A stretch of 64,000 nucleotides of DNA from Verrucomicrobiota bacterium (GTDB lineage: Bacteria; Verrucomicrobiota; Verrucomicrobiia; Chthoniobacterales; Terrimicrobiaceae), in the NCBI GenBank assembly GCA_017305195.1, contig JAFKMU010000035.1:310001-374000 (forward strand), written 5' to 3'. The translations under genes and the position numbers were made by a program. This document shows positions 43,579 to 52,827 of this stretch, one piece after another. Every line of letters begins with the position of its first letter. The first letter of the stretch is position 1. The notes below the pieces were generated by a model, which was not told where the DNA came from, ran no database searches, and worked only from the letters and a program-made list of their open reading frames with translations.

Positions 43579-45633
43579 TTATGGAAGCTTGCTATTCAGG
43601 GTCGGGCCGAGCGCAACGAATGGATCCTCCCGGAGAGGGAGGCTCCTTTTTGTGAAAAATAGATGCCACCACGTCTTTGCGCAGGCGCCGACCACCAGAA
43701 TGACCAGAAGGAGGAATACTGCGGTCACGGCTGCATTGATTTGGTTGTTCAGGAGCTGGCTTTTCCATGCCGCCTGTTCGGAGGTTGGAACTCCGGCCGA
43801 TATGAGTGATGCGAGCCGGGCCGCTTCGCTCAGGAAACCGAGCCGGGGGTCGGGGCTGAATATCTTTTGCCAGCCGGCGGTAAGCGTTACGAGCATGAGC
43901 CAGGCGAGCGGGGCGAGGGTGACCCAGATGTAGCGTGCTTTTCCCATCTTGATGAGGACGGTGGTTCCGAGGGCGAATGCGATTACCGCGAGAAGCTGGT
44001 TTGCGACGCCAAAGATCGGCCAGAGCGAATTGATCCCTCCCAGCGGGTCCACGACGCCTTGATAAAGAAAGTACCCCCAGGCGGCGACAAAGATGGCGCT
44101 GCCGAGCCAGTTGCCTGCGGCCCACTCGGGACGCCCCAGAGGTTTCCACACATAGCCTAGGAGATCCTGCACGAGGAAGCGACCGGTCCGAGTCCCGGCA
44201 TCGATCGTGGTCAGGATAAAGAGGGCTTCGAACATGATGGCAAAGTGATACCAGAGGGCGAGCGCGGCCTTGCTGCCGAATACTCCGGCGAACATTTGCG
44301 CCATGCCGATGGCGAAAGTGGGTGCGCCGCCGGTACGGCCGATCATCGACTTTTCTCCCACACTCGAGGCCAGGTCGGACATCTGCTGCTCGGTGACGGG
44401 AAATCCGAGGGCGGACACTCTTTGCACGACCTCGTGGGGATCGCCCTTCATGTTGATGGCAAAGTATTCGCCGGGCGGCATGGCGCTCGCGGCGCAGAGG
44501 GCCATGATGCCGACGAGCATCTCGGTTACCATGGCGCCATAGCCCACCAGCCGTATGTCCTTTTCCGTGGTGAGGAGCTTGGGTGTCGTGCCGGAGGAGA
44601 TGAGAGCATGAAATCCCGAAATGGCTCCGCAGGCGATGGTGATGAAGCAAAAGGGAAAGACTGCTCCTGCGAAGACGGGGCCTGAGCCGTCAATGAACTT
44701 CGTTAGCGGGGGCATTTTGAGCGGCGGAGCGATGACGACGATCGCTGCCGCCAGGAGCGCCACCGCGCCGATTTTCATGAAGGTGCTGAGGTAGTCCCGC
44801 GGGGCCAGCAGAAGCCAGACCGGCAGGGCCGAGGCGAGGAAGGCGTAGCCGATGATGCCCCAGGCGAGGGTGCGGCCGTCCAGGGTCAGCCAATGCTCCA
44901 GCGGCGACCCGGCAATGAATTGCCCGACATATACGGCCGCCAGCAGAGCGATGCCGCCGAAGAGGCTCACCCATCCGACGGGAGCCCGGAAGGCCTTCAT
45001 CCCGACGCCCATCGTCATGGCGATCGGGACGGTCGCGAGGATGGTAAAGAGTCCCCAGGGGCTTTCCGCCAGGGACTTGACCACCACCAGCGCCAGGACG
45101 GCCAGGATGATGATCATGATCACGGTGGTGCTCACTAGCGCCAGGAACCCGGCGAACGGTCCCACCTCGTCGCGAACCATCTGGCCAAGGGATTTCCCGC
45201 GTCGGCGGATCGAGCAGAAAAGTACGATCGAGTCATGGACCGCCCCGCCGAGGGTCGCCCCGATCAGGATCCACAGCATCCCGGGGAGATAGCCAAACTG
45301 GGCGGCGAGCACGGGGCCGACCAGCGGCCCGGGACCCGCGATCGCTGCGAAATGGTGTCCGAATACGATCCATCGGTTGGTGGGTACGAAATTCGACCCG
45401 TCCTCCTGCACGACTGCCGGGGTGGCCCGCATTTCGTTGGTCGTGAGGACATTCGCCATGAGCCATGCGGAGTGGAAGCGGTAGGATATGGCAAAGACGC
45501 AGAACGATGCGACGATCATCCACAAGGCATTGACTGGTTCTCCTCTGGAGAGGGCGAGGATGGCCAGGCTGGAGGCTCCTGCGAGGGCGACGAGGAGCCA
45601 GCCGAGGATGCGCAGAGGGGATGGTCGGGACAT
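43579..45633 (-). CDS. cstA: CstA-family carbon starvation / pyruvate transporter
   Basis: 684 residues with around 15 or more hydrophobic segments and the well-conserved CstA blocks NRWIVFGHHFAAIAGPGPLV, GPVLAAQFGYLPGMLW, GAVHDSIVLFCSIRR and SGFHALISSGTTPK. Members of this family import pyruvate and peptides during carbon limitation. Length is typical. It is separated by 100 bp from the GxGYxYP gene and by 139 bp from the AraC-type gene on the same strand. Confidence 0.93.
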   Translation of the reverse strand: MSRPSPLRILGWLLVALAGASSLAILALSRGEPVNALWMIVASFCVFAISYRFHSAWLMANVLTTNEMRATPAVVQEDGSNFVPTNRWIVFGHHFAAIAGPGPLVGPVLAAQFGYLPGMLWILIGATLGGAVHDSIVLFCSIRRRGKSLGQMVRDEVGPFAGFLALVSTTVIMIIILAVLALVVVKSLAESPWGLFTILATVPIAMTMGVGMKAFRAPVGWVSLFGGIALLAAVYVGQFIAGSPLEHWLTLDGRTLAWGIIGYAFLASALPVWLLLAPRDYLSTFMKIGAVALLAAAIVVIAPPLKMPPLTKFIDGSGPVFAGAVFPFCFITIACGAISGFHALISSGTTPKLLTTEKDIRLVGYGAMVTEMLVGIMALCAASAMPPGEYFAINMKGDPHEVVQRVSALGFPVTEQQMSDLASSVGEKSMIGRTGGAPTFAIGMAQMFAGVFGSKAALALWYHFAIMFEALFILTTIDAGTRTGRFLVQDLLGYVWKPLGRPEWAAGNWLGSAIFVAAWGYFLYQGVVDPLGGINSLWPIFGVANQLLAVIAFALGTTVLIKMGKARYIWVTLAPLAWLMLVTLTAGWQKIFSPDPRLGFLSEAARLASLISAGVPTSEQAAWKSQLLNNQINAAVTAVFLLLVILVVGACAKTWWHLFFTKRSLPLREDPFVALGPTLNSKLP

Positions 45634-45772
45634 GGGAGTGGTATCGGTTGCCGCGCTGTCGGGAAGATATCTCTCCTCGGTCGCGCGAGTTCCGACCGAT
45701 TACGCCCAGGCCGGTGATGATGCGTTCGATTTCCGGCGGAGGCGGATTTTCCCCGGGAGAGGAACGTCCGCC

Positions 45773-46699
45773 TTACGCCTCGTCGTGGCGCTTGCGATAA
45801 TCACTGGGCGACATGCCGACGCGCCGACGAAACACGGTGGCAAAGTATTGACTGCTCGAAAAGCCGAGGTCGAGGGCGATCCGGGTGACGTCGAGGTCCG
45901 TCTCGGAAAGCCGTTGCCGGGCTTCCGTGATGCGGCGGTCGAGGATGTACTCGTGAGGTGAAAATCCCATCTCGGCTTTGAAGCGCTCGCGGAATCCGGA
46001 TTCGCTCAGACCGACTTTCTCCGCGAGGTCGGCGATCTTCAGGTTTTGGAGATCGGCAACTTCATCGAGCATCTCCAGGGCGCGGCGGATGCGCCATGTG
46101 ACGAGCGGGGTATTCCTGGTCTGACTGGCAAAAGTCGCGTAGTCCCTGATGATGGTCGCGAGGCAGGCGTGGAGGAGTCCTCTGGCAATGATGCCGCCGT
46201 GAGGCTCTTTCATGCGGTGTTCCACCAGGATCTTGTCGAGGTAGTCTCCTATCGCGGTCGAGACGGGAAACGTCGTGTGGCTGATTTCTTCGAAACCCTT
46301 GCAGAGGTCGGAGGACTCATCGGCGCTCAAGCCGGGAAGAGACTTGGGGCCGAGTCTGATCCGGAACCAGAGGTGTTCGCAGGGCTGAAGCGATTCCTCG
46401 TCGCCGCCGTGCAGTTCCCCCGGACGAATGATGAAGACCGATCCCGGACGAAACTCATGCGCGGTGGTCTCCACCCACCAGTTTAGCCGACCCCGTTTGA
46501 GATAGTGGATCTCATACTCACCGAGGTGACGGTCGGGCTGGAGGGCGCCGAGCAGGGTTTTGTGAAATCTCAGCCAGCCAAAGATGGACAGTTCTCTGAG
46601 CAGGCGGGTGTCGTGTTCCCATGTCTCCCGCTCCATGCCTGCTTGAGTCTGGGATTCCTGCCAACGCTTCAAAGACTGGTTTTTGACGGGGGAGAACAT
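45773..46699 (-). CDS. AraC family transcriptional regulator (locus 3)
   Basis: About 308 residues. N-terminal cupin-like sensing domain (EIHYLKRGRLNWWVE, FRPGSVFIIRPGELHGGDEE) and C-terminal double helix-turn-helix of the AraC/XylS type (IADLAEKVGLSESGFRERFK, then ITEARQRLSETDLDVTRIAL and GFSSSQYFATVFRRRVGMSP). A longer frame opens at 46798, but the ATG at 46699 is preferred because it leaves the 13-bp inverted repeat at 46726-46778 in the promoter, divergent from the DUF1861 gene. Probably controls locus 3. Confidence 0.88.
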   Translation of the reverse strand: MFSPVKNQSLKRWQESQTQAGMERETWEHDTRLLRELSIFGWLRFHKTLLGALQPDRHLGEYEIHYLKRGRLNWWVETTAHEFRPGSVFIIRPGELHGGDEESLQPCEHLWFRIRLGPKSLPGLSADESSDLCKGFEEISHTTFPVSTAIGDYLDKILVEHRMKEPHGGIIARGLLHACLATIIRDYATFASQTRNTPLVTWRIRRALEMLDEVADLQNLKIADLAEKVGLSESGFRERFKAEMGFSPHEYILDRRITEARQRLSETDLDVTRIALDLGFSSSQYFATVFRRRVGMSPSDYRKRHDEA

Positions 46700-46725
46700 C
46701 GCTTCATTAATGACAACAGAAGCAG

Positions 46726-46778
46726 GCGTTCGCAATCCCGGGGTTGTGGGATTATCACGACTGTCGGATTGCGAACGC
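46726..46778. promoter_or_regulatory. Perfect 13-bp inverted repeat in the AraC/DUF1861 divergent promoter
   Basis: GCGTTCGCAATCC (46726-46738) and GGATTGCGAACGC (46766-46778) are exact inverted copies, centres 40 bp apart (about four helical turns) and separated by 27 bp. They sit on the same face of DNA between the two divergent genes, as expected for a dimeric regulator's paired half-sites. Confidence 0.65.
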
Positions 46779-46811
46779 GGCGGCATCCGGATTTTCATAG
46801 TTTGCCGCGCT

Positions 46812-47792
46812 GTGACTCCTGCGATTGACCGCCCCCTTTCCTGTCGAGAGCTGCTTGCCGACTACCAGACGGCGCGCAGCCACGGTATTCGTGGCCTGAC
46901 TCAGAAGCTTTTGTTTCGTGGTGTCGGAGATAATGATGTGTACAACATCACGGCTCCGTTTCATTGGCGTGGAGAGTCATGGATACTGGGGCGCGTTGAG
47001 GCCCGGGATACTGAGCACTCCGAGGTCCGGTTTTTCAAGGGTTCCGGGAGCGAGTGGGAGGCGACATCTTTCCGCGCATTTGAGAACATGCAGGATCCCT
47101 GCGTGACCTTTGTCGGTGACGAACTGGTGCTTGGCGGGGTGAAGTTCCCGGTGTCGCTGGCCAGTGGGGAAACCGGCTGGCGCATGGAATTCTATCGAGG
47201 CACCGCCCCGGACAGGCTGTCCCGTTTCTTTACCGGGCCGGACAAGATGAAGGACATCCGGCTGAAGGAGCTGGCGGATGGACGGATCGCGGTGCTGACT
47301 CGGCCCCAGGGGAGCGTGGGCGGGCGGGGCAAGATAGGCTTCACCGTCGTGAAGTCGCTGGATGACCTGGATGTCGGAGGCATCGAGCGTGCTCCCCTTT
47401 TTGATAATCTTTTCCTGGATGAGGAATGGGGTGGTGCGAACGAGGTGCATCTCCTGCCGGATGGCACCCTCGGAGTCCTGGGGCATATAGCGTGTTTCGA
47501 TGAACGCGAGCATCGTCATTACTATGCGATAGTTTTTGTCGTTGATCCGGCGACGGGCGAGGCCTCCCAACCACGCATCATCGCGGAGCGAAGCGACTTT
47601 CCTGACGGGCCGGCCAAGCGTCCCGACCTCGTCAATGTCATCTTCAGCGGAGGCCTCCTGCGGGATGGCGACGGAGGGGCGATCCTTTACGCTGGAGTGA
47701 GTGACGTGGAGGCCGCCTGCATGGAAACGCCCGACCCCTTCCGCTTTGCGGAAAACTCCGGGTGCCTCGACGTTACGCGGCCGGTCGGGTAA
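46812..47792 (+). CDS. DUF1861 protein (GH43/GH130-like beta-propeller)
   Basis: About 326 residues with GTG 46812 as the likely start (no strong ribosome site visible; ORF open further upstream through the inverted repeat). DUF1861-type features: GVGDNDVYNITAPF, ILGRVEARDTEHSEV, ENMQDPCVTFVGDELVLGGV and EVHLLPDGTLGVLGHIA. The family is a five-bladed propeller related to GH130/GH43 and without a settled activity. No signal peptide. First gene of the plus-strand run of locus 3. Confidence 0.75.
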   Translation: MTPAIDRPLSCRELLADYQTARSHGIRGLTQKLLFRGVGDNDVYNITAPFHWRGESWILGRVEARDTEHSEVRFFKGSGSEWEATSFRAFENMQDPCVTFVGDELVLGGVKFPVSLASGETGWRMEFYRGTAPDRLSRFFTGPDKMKDIRLKELADGRIAVLTRPQGSVGGRGKIGFTVVKSLDDLDVGGIERAPLFDNLFLDEEWGGANEVHLLPDGTLGVLGHIACFDEREHRHYYAIVFVVDPATGEASQPRIIAERSDFPDGPAKRPDLVNVIFSGGLLRDGDGGAILYAGVSDVEAACMETPDPFRFAENSGCLDVTRPVG

Positions 47793-47794
47793 AC

Positions 47795-47815
47795 AAAACG
47801 TCGCTAGCGTTTTTT
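47795..47815 (+). terminator. Weak hairpin with T-run after DUF1861
   Basis: AAAACG and CGTTTT flank a 7-base loop that itself contains the palindrome CGCTAGCG, running into a T-tract right after the DUF1861 stop codon. The short A/T-rich stem makes this a weak terminator candidate. Confidence 0.4.
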
Positions 47816-47873
47816 AAACGCACAGTCCCCCCGGCATATCCACAATCACGACCCAGTATATCCCCCGAAAAAT

Positions 47874-48869
47874 ATGGAAACTCAGTTCTGCCCCCCTACA
47901 AAGAAACACACGTCGGCTATCGCGGTGCTGCGCTTGGTCGTCGGAGCGACTCTTGCCTCCGGATTATCGGTGCAGGCGGCGACCGTCACGAGTGCGGCAA
48001 CCGGTAATTGGGCTGCTAATTCCACCTGGAGCACCGGGTATGCGCCCGGGACGAATCCCAGTGGAGGAACCAGCGACACCGTGTACGTACGCGGCAACTA
48101 CACCGTCACGATCGACTCGAATGTGACGCCCACCGCGCCAGGGGGGGTGGCGATCGTCCGGATCGGCGAAGATGCCGTCAATGGCGCAGGAATCCTGCAG
48201 ATCACCTCGGGCGGATCGCTGGTGACGACGGACAACATGGAGGTTATGCGGCGAGGCGCTTCACTCTCGGGAGCCTCCGGCACATTGACCATGTCTGGCG
48301 GCAGCCTGTCGGTTGGCGGCGCCATGTATGTGGGCTACGGCCTTAACACACAAAGTGGAAACGGTACCGGAGTGGTGAATGTCGGCGGAGCGAGTTCGTT
48401 GAACATAGCGGGCGCCACGGTCCTTGGGAGCAGCACGGCGGCGCTGGGGTCGGGGACTTTGAGCGTGACCGGGCACTCGGCAACGATCACGGGAAGCTCA
48501 TCGCTGACGGTGAACTCGTTTGGCTCCATCAATCTGGCCTTTGATTCCGCCGGGATCAGCACGCTCAACTTCGGGGCGGTGTCGCTGGCGTCGGGATCGA
48601 CCTTGACGATCAATGGCAGCTTGTACAGCGGAGCCGGTGGAAGTGTCGTACTGATCAACGGAAGCTCGCTGACCGGGACATTTACGAATATCAACATCAG
48701 CGGTTTTGGCGGAGCCTATGGCACGCCGAGCCTCACCTATGATACGGCGAACGGAAACGTCGTTCTGAATCTGGCAACCGTTCCGGAGCCATCGGTGATC
48801 GCATTGGCGGTGGCCGGGGGCGCTGTTTTGCTCGGCGCATTGCGCTCGCGGAGTCGTCGCCGCGAGTAG
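47874..48869 (+). CDS. PEP-CTERM protein (locus 3)
   Basis: 331 residues: signal segment ending near VQA/ATVTSAATGNWAANS, a Gly/Ser/Thr-rich beta-structured body with repeats such as GTLTMSGGSLSVGGAMYVGYG, and a C-terminal sorting signal TVPEPS, hydrophobic helix, RSRSRRRE. Shorter than the PEP-CTERM proteins of loci 1 and 2. It shares the opening pattern of those proteins (A-T-x-W near a N-W-x-x-x-S-T-W motif). Likely exosortase-processed. Confidence 0.85.
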   Translation: METQFCPPTKKHTSAIAVLRLVVGATLASGLSVQAATVTSAATGNWAANSTWSTGYAPGTNPSGGTSDTVYVRGNYTVTIDSNVTPTAPGGVAIVRIGEDAVNGAGILQITSGGSLVTTDNMEVMRRGASLSGASGTLTMSGGSLSVGGAMYVGYGLNTQSGNGTGVVNVGGASSLNIAGATVLGSSTAALGSGTLSVTGHSATITGSSSLTVNSFGSINLAFDSAGISTLNFGAVSLASGSTLTINGSLYSGAGGSVVLINGSSLTGTFTNINISGFGGAYGTPSLTYDTANGNVVLNLATVPEPSVIALAVAGGAVLLGALRSRSRRRE

Positions 48870-48936
48870 ACCCGGCATCCGTGCGATTGAGGATCATACG
48901 GATGATGACTCTACATTTCAGCATGGTGATCGACTG

Positions 48937-49986
48937 ATGCGAGCAGACCTGGCCCATCGATCTCCCAGCAATCCGCTGATCGTTCCTGCGATGGTTTCCC
49001 CGAGCCGGAGCGACTTTGTGGTGGAGTGCGTGCTCAACCCCGGAGCATTCGAGTACGACGGGCGGGTCGGCCTTCTCTTGCGGGTTGCCGAAAGACCCGT
49101 TCCGGTGAGCGGTTGGGTGAGTACCGTGGTCCTCGGCGAGGGAGGCGACCCCGAGATCGTGCGATTCCGGAAGGATGATCCGGCAGCGGATTTCAGCGAT
49201 CCTCGTCTGGTTTGCCGGGACGGGGTTACCTGGCTCACCACGCTTTCCCATCTGCGGCTGGCATGGAGCACGGACGGGAAGACTTTTAAAGTCGACGACC
49301 GGCCGGCTTTGACGGGAGATGGTCCGCTGGAGCGATACGGGATTGAGGATGCGAGGGTCGTTCGGTGCGGAGACGAGTTTGTATTGACGTTTACATCGGT
49401 TTCCCGTTGGGGGCCTGCAGTCGGGATGGCCGTTACGCGGGACTGGCGGACCTTTGAGCGGAAGGGGGTGGTGCTGCCCCCTCACAACAAGGATTGCGCG
49501 ATTCTGGGGCAGTCGGTCGGAGGCCGCCACTGGATGTTGCATCGCCCCACGGTGGCGGAGTTCTCAGGGAACTGCATCTGGTCGGCGATCTCGGATGACC
49601 TTGTCCATTGGGGAGGGCATCGCTTTGTGGCGGCCCCGCGGCCGGGCACATGGGACGAGGCGAGGATCGGCCCGGGAGCCGCGCCCATATCGACCCCGGA
49701 GGGCTGGCTGGAGATTTACCATGGTGCGACGCATGATCATCGCTATTGCCTGGGGCTGTTGCTGCTGGATGCAGAGGATCCTTCGCGCGTGATTGCGCGC
49801 TCTGTCGATCCCGTCATGCAGCCGCTGGCGGACTATGAGCGCTCAGGGTTCCTGGGGGGTGTTGTTTTCACCAATGGTCATGTCGTTCATGGTGATCGGG
49901 TGACCGTCTTTTATGGCGCGGCCGACAGCACCGTGTGTTCGGCCGATTTTTCATTGGAAGAGTTGCTGAACTCCTTGTCCCGATGA
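48937..49986 (+). CDS. GH130 family enzyme (divergent subfamily, locus 3)
   Basis: 349 residues. Propeller blocks DPRLVCRDGVTWLTTLSHL, YGIEDARVVRCGDEFVLTFT, HNKDCAILGQ, RIGPGAAPISTPEGWLEIYH and VFYGAADSTVC mark GH130, but the sequence differs clearly from the enzymes at 7603 and 36784, which resemble each other. It likely belongs to another subfamily, perhaps with a different linkage preference. No signal peptide. Confidence 0.85.
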   Translation: MRADLAHRSPSNPLIVPAMVSPSRSDFVVECVLNPGAFEYDGRVGLLLRVAERPVPVSGWVSTVVLGEGGDPEIVRFRKDDPAADFSDPRLVCRDGVTWLTTLSHLRLAWSTDGKTFKVDDRPALTGDGPLERYGIEDARVVRCGDEFVLTFTSVSRWGPAVGMAVTRDWRTFERKGVVLPPHNKDCAILGQSVGGRHWMLHRPTVAEFSGNCIWSAISDDLVHWGGHRFVAAPRPGTWDEARIGPGAAPISTPEGWLEIYHGATHDHRYCLGLLLLDAEDPSRVIARSVDPVMQPLADYERSGFLGGVVFTNGHVVHGDRVTVFYGAADSTVCSADFSLEELLNSLSR

Positions 49987-50077
49987 ATCGGCGGGTTAAA
50001 AAATCGCCGGTGGCGAATCAGGCACGCCTGCTTTTTCCCGGGCTGTATAGTGTAGTCTTCGTTTTCCCTCAACCCAG

Positions 50078-52804
50078 ATGAACCGGATGCTTCGTTGTCT
50101 TCTTTTTGTTTCTTGCTCGATCTTTTTCCCGGCGGCGGTGTTGGCTTCGCCTCAGGAGTTGTACGCGGTTGATTTCGCGAAGACACCGACTGGCGGAGTG
50201 CCTGCCGGATGGGTGGATGCCAGGGTCGGACACTCCTGCGCGACATGGGCGGTCGATGGCAATGGGTTTCTGCGGATGATCTGGAAAGGGGCGCCCGGCC
50301 TCATTGCCTATCGGGGATGGATGGCCGATGGAAAAAAGGCGGCGGATTTCCGTGATGGCATTTTACGGATGCGATTCAAGAAAACGCCCGATACCGGGGT
50401 GATGATCGGCCTCGTCGGCCGCATGCAGGACGCAGGGAGCTACTATGCTCTGCGTTTCTCCGGAGACGATCGCTTGGAACTCGTCAAGGTGGCCCAGGGC
50501 GCGGAATCGATCCTGGCGGAGTGGGTGACGAGGAAGCGGTATGCCGAGGGAGAGATCTGGGAGATGTCGCTCCTTTTTGACGGGGAGAGAATCACGGGCC
50601 GGGTCAACGATGGAAACGGGCAGGAGGCGGCGAGGGTCGATGCGCTGGAAAAGAACGGATTCGCCGCCGGGACGCCGGGCATCACGGCCGGGAACTTCGC
50701 CGCGGTGAAGTCGTTCGCAGTGTCATCCACAGAGCCGCTCCCGGTTGTATTGACTGAAAACCAGATCGCCGGAAGGAACGCCGGGGAGTTTTCCGAAACG
50801 GGCGTTCATGTGCTCAAGCCCGCCGAGAACATTTCGGCGCTCGACACGCCTTTTGACAAGGTTGCTGACGCCTACGACGTGGTGGTGGCTGGCGCGGGTA
50901 CGGGAGGATGGGCTGCTGCGGTTCAGGCCTCCCGCATGGGGGCGAGGGTGCTCCTGCTGGAGGAGGCCGACTGGATCGGCGGGCAGATGTCGGCGGCAGC
51001 GGTCACGTCGATGGACGAGGAGGGGCTTTGGGAGAAATTTCCCGTGCGGCAGCGCGGCATCTATCGCGAGTTTCACGAGAGCATCGTGAATTACTATTAC
51101 ACGCGGGATAAGGATCCCTTCCGCGCCTACTATGCCTGGCCGGAGCAACTGGAGGGCGGGTACGAACCCAAGATCACCCGCGAGCTGCTCTATGCATTCA
51201 TTGCCGACGCCCGGAGCAAGGGCGTACTGGACCTGGCAACGCGTACAAAAGTCGTGGAGGCCGTCAAGACAGGCGATGCTGTGACCGGCGTGGTCATCGA
51301 GCACGATGGCAAACGCCGAACGGTCCGCTCCAAGGTGCTCGTGGAAGCCACGGAATACGGAGATGTGCTGCCACTGACGGGGGCGAGATACCGCCTCGGA
51401 AACTCGAGGAGTGATGCGCTGGATCCCGCCGGGCTTGTTCAGGCGCACACCTGGGTGGGGGTGATCCGGGAGTATCCCGACGGGGTGCCGGATCATTTGC
51501 GCATCCAGGCTCCGCCTCCGGGATATGATCCCAAGAAATACCGGGGGTCCCAGCTATGGGGTCCCGTGATCTGGGGGAGTGCAGGCAAGGGAGTCAAGGG
51601 ACCGCGGAACTATCGCGTGCTTTTCGCGTGGAGAGGCATGGCGGACTCCGAAAGCCCGATGACGGGCGCCTCGACGGAGGAACGTCACACCCAGTGCGGC
51701 CTCAATGGAGGGCGTCAGGATTACCCTGTCACCGTCGCCAGCGTCGAAGATCCGGCAGCCAGGCGGCAGGGAGAGAGGGAGGGTATCTATCGGACCCTCG
51801 GAGAGATCTATTACTTTCAAAATGAGCTGGGGCTGCCCTGGTCTGTCGCCGAAGACGAAGGATACGGCACGGAGTGGCAGAAGGCATCCATGAAGAAGCT
51901 GGAACTGCGATCCGACCTCGAGCCGATAGCCATACATCTGCCGCAGTGGCCCTACGTGCGGGAGGCTCGCCGGGGGATGGGGCTGTACACTCTGCGCGCC
52001 GCAGACCTGGGCCGCTTTGAAAATGCCCGCCATTTCGAAACCTCCGTGGCGATGGGCGACTATTTCATGGACCTCGATCATGGCGATACCGCCCATGCGG
52101 TGGAAGCCGATCTCGATACCGGCGAGCCCCCGAGAGGCGGCGGGCCATTCCAGGTGCCGTTTGAAGTCTTCATCCCGGAAAAGGTCGACGGACTCGTCTT
52201 TGCTGAGAAGAACATCTCGCAGTCGCGTCTCGTGAATGGAGCTACCCGCCTGCAGCCGATCACCATGCTCGACGGACAGGCCGCCGGTGCCATCGCCGCG
52301 CTCGCCGCCCGCAAGGACATCCCGCCGCGGAAGGTCAACCCCGTTGCGGTTCAGTCCGCGCTGCTTTCCGCGGGTTCGAATCTCATCCAGCGCTGGTACG
52401 AGGACGTACCGTGGGGGACTCCGCTCTGGCGCGCGACGCAGTTGCTCTCGCTTTACCGGGTGATCGATCCGCCGGGGCCGTTCGTCAAGGATGCGGACAA
52501 GTCAATGGGAGGCGGCCAGTATTGGAGACCGGGGGACGCCCTGAGCCAGGAGGAGGCTGCTGCTGCGCTCGCCCGCCTGACGGAGCTAGCTGGCGCCAGC
52601 CGTCCGGCCACGGTGGACGCCCCGACCTGGGAGGGAATCGACAAGGCGATGACATCCCTCGACCCGCAGTGGCGGAGCCGCGCGGAAAATCTCGTGATTC
52701 CCAAGACGGGTACTGTGACCCGGGGAGACTTTGCTCTGGCCGCCGCCGGCGTGCTGCGGGCCGTGGCCACGCCCTCCCTCCTCTCGGATTCCTCCTCCAA
52801 GTGA
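50078..52804 (+). CDS. Secreted FAD-dependent oxidoreductase with N-terminal jelly-roll domain (1)
   Basis: 908 residues. Signal peptide (MNRMLRCLLFVSCSIFF, cleavage near VLA/SP), a roughly 200-residue LamG-like beta-sandwich, then a FAD-binding oxidoreductase: dinucleotide motif VVVAGAGTGGWAAAVQASRM (residues about 268-287), EEADWIGGQM and the later VEATEYGDVLPLTGARYR. The FAD domain fits the FAD_oxidored family (PF12831). The substrate is unknown; the jelly-roll suggests oxidation of a bound glycan. It heads the operon that continues with its paralogue 23 bp downstream. Confidence 0.85.
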   Translation: MNRMLRCLLFVSCSIFFPAAVLASPQELYAVDFAKTPTGGVPAGWVDARVGHSCATWAVDGNGFLRMIWKGAPGLIAYRGWMADGKKAADFRDGILRMRFKKTPDTGVMIGLVGRMQDAGSYYALRFSGDDRLELVKVAQGAESILAEWVTRKRYAEGEIWEMSLLFDGERITGRVNDGNGQEAARVDALEKNGFAAGTPGITAGNFAAVKSFAVSSTEPLPVVLTENQIAGRNAGEFSETGVHVLKPAENISALDTPFDKVADAYDVVVAGAGTGGWAAAVQASRMGARVLLLEEADWIGGQMSAAAVTSMDEEGLWEKFPVRQRGIYREFHESIVNYYYTRDKDPFRAYYAWPEQLEGGYEPKITRELLYAFIADARSKGVLDLATRTKVVEAVKTGDAVTGVVIEHDGKRRTVRSKVLVEATEYGDVLPLTGARYRLGNSRSDALDPAGLVQAHTWVGVIREYPDGVPDHLRIQAPPPGYDPKKYRGSQLWGPVIWGSAGKGVKGPRNYRVLFAWRGMADSESPMTGASTEERHTQCGLNGGRQDYPVTVASVEDPAARRQGEREGIYRTLGEIYYFQNELGLPWSVAEDEGYGTEWQKASMKKLELRSDLEPIAIHLPQWPYVREARRGMGLYTLRAADLGRFENARHFETSVAMGDYFMDLDHGDTAHAVEADLDTGEPPRGGGPFQVPFEVFIPEKVDGLVFAEKNISQSRLVNGATRLQPITMLDGQAAGAIAALAARKDIPPRKVNPVAVQSALLSAGSNLIQRWYEDVPWGTPLWRATQLLSLYRVIDPPGPFVKDADKSMGGGQYWRPGDALSQEEAAAALARLTELAGASRPATVDAPTWEGIDKAMTSLDPQWRSRAENLVIPKTGTVTRGDFALAAAGVLRAVATPSLLSDSSSK

Positions 52805-52827
52805 GCACAGCCATTTCATCATCTGCC

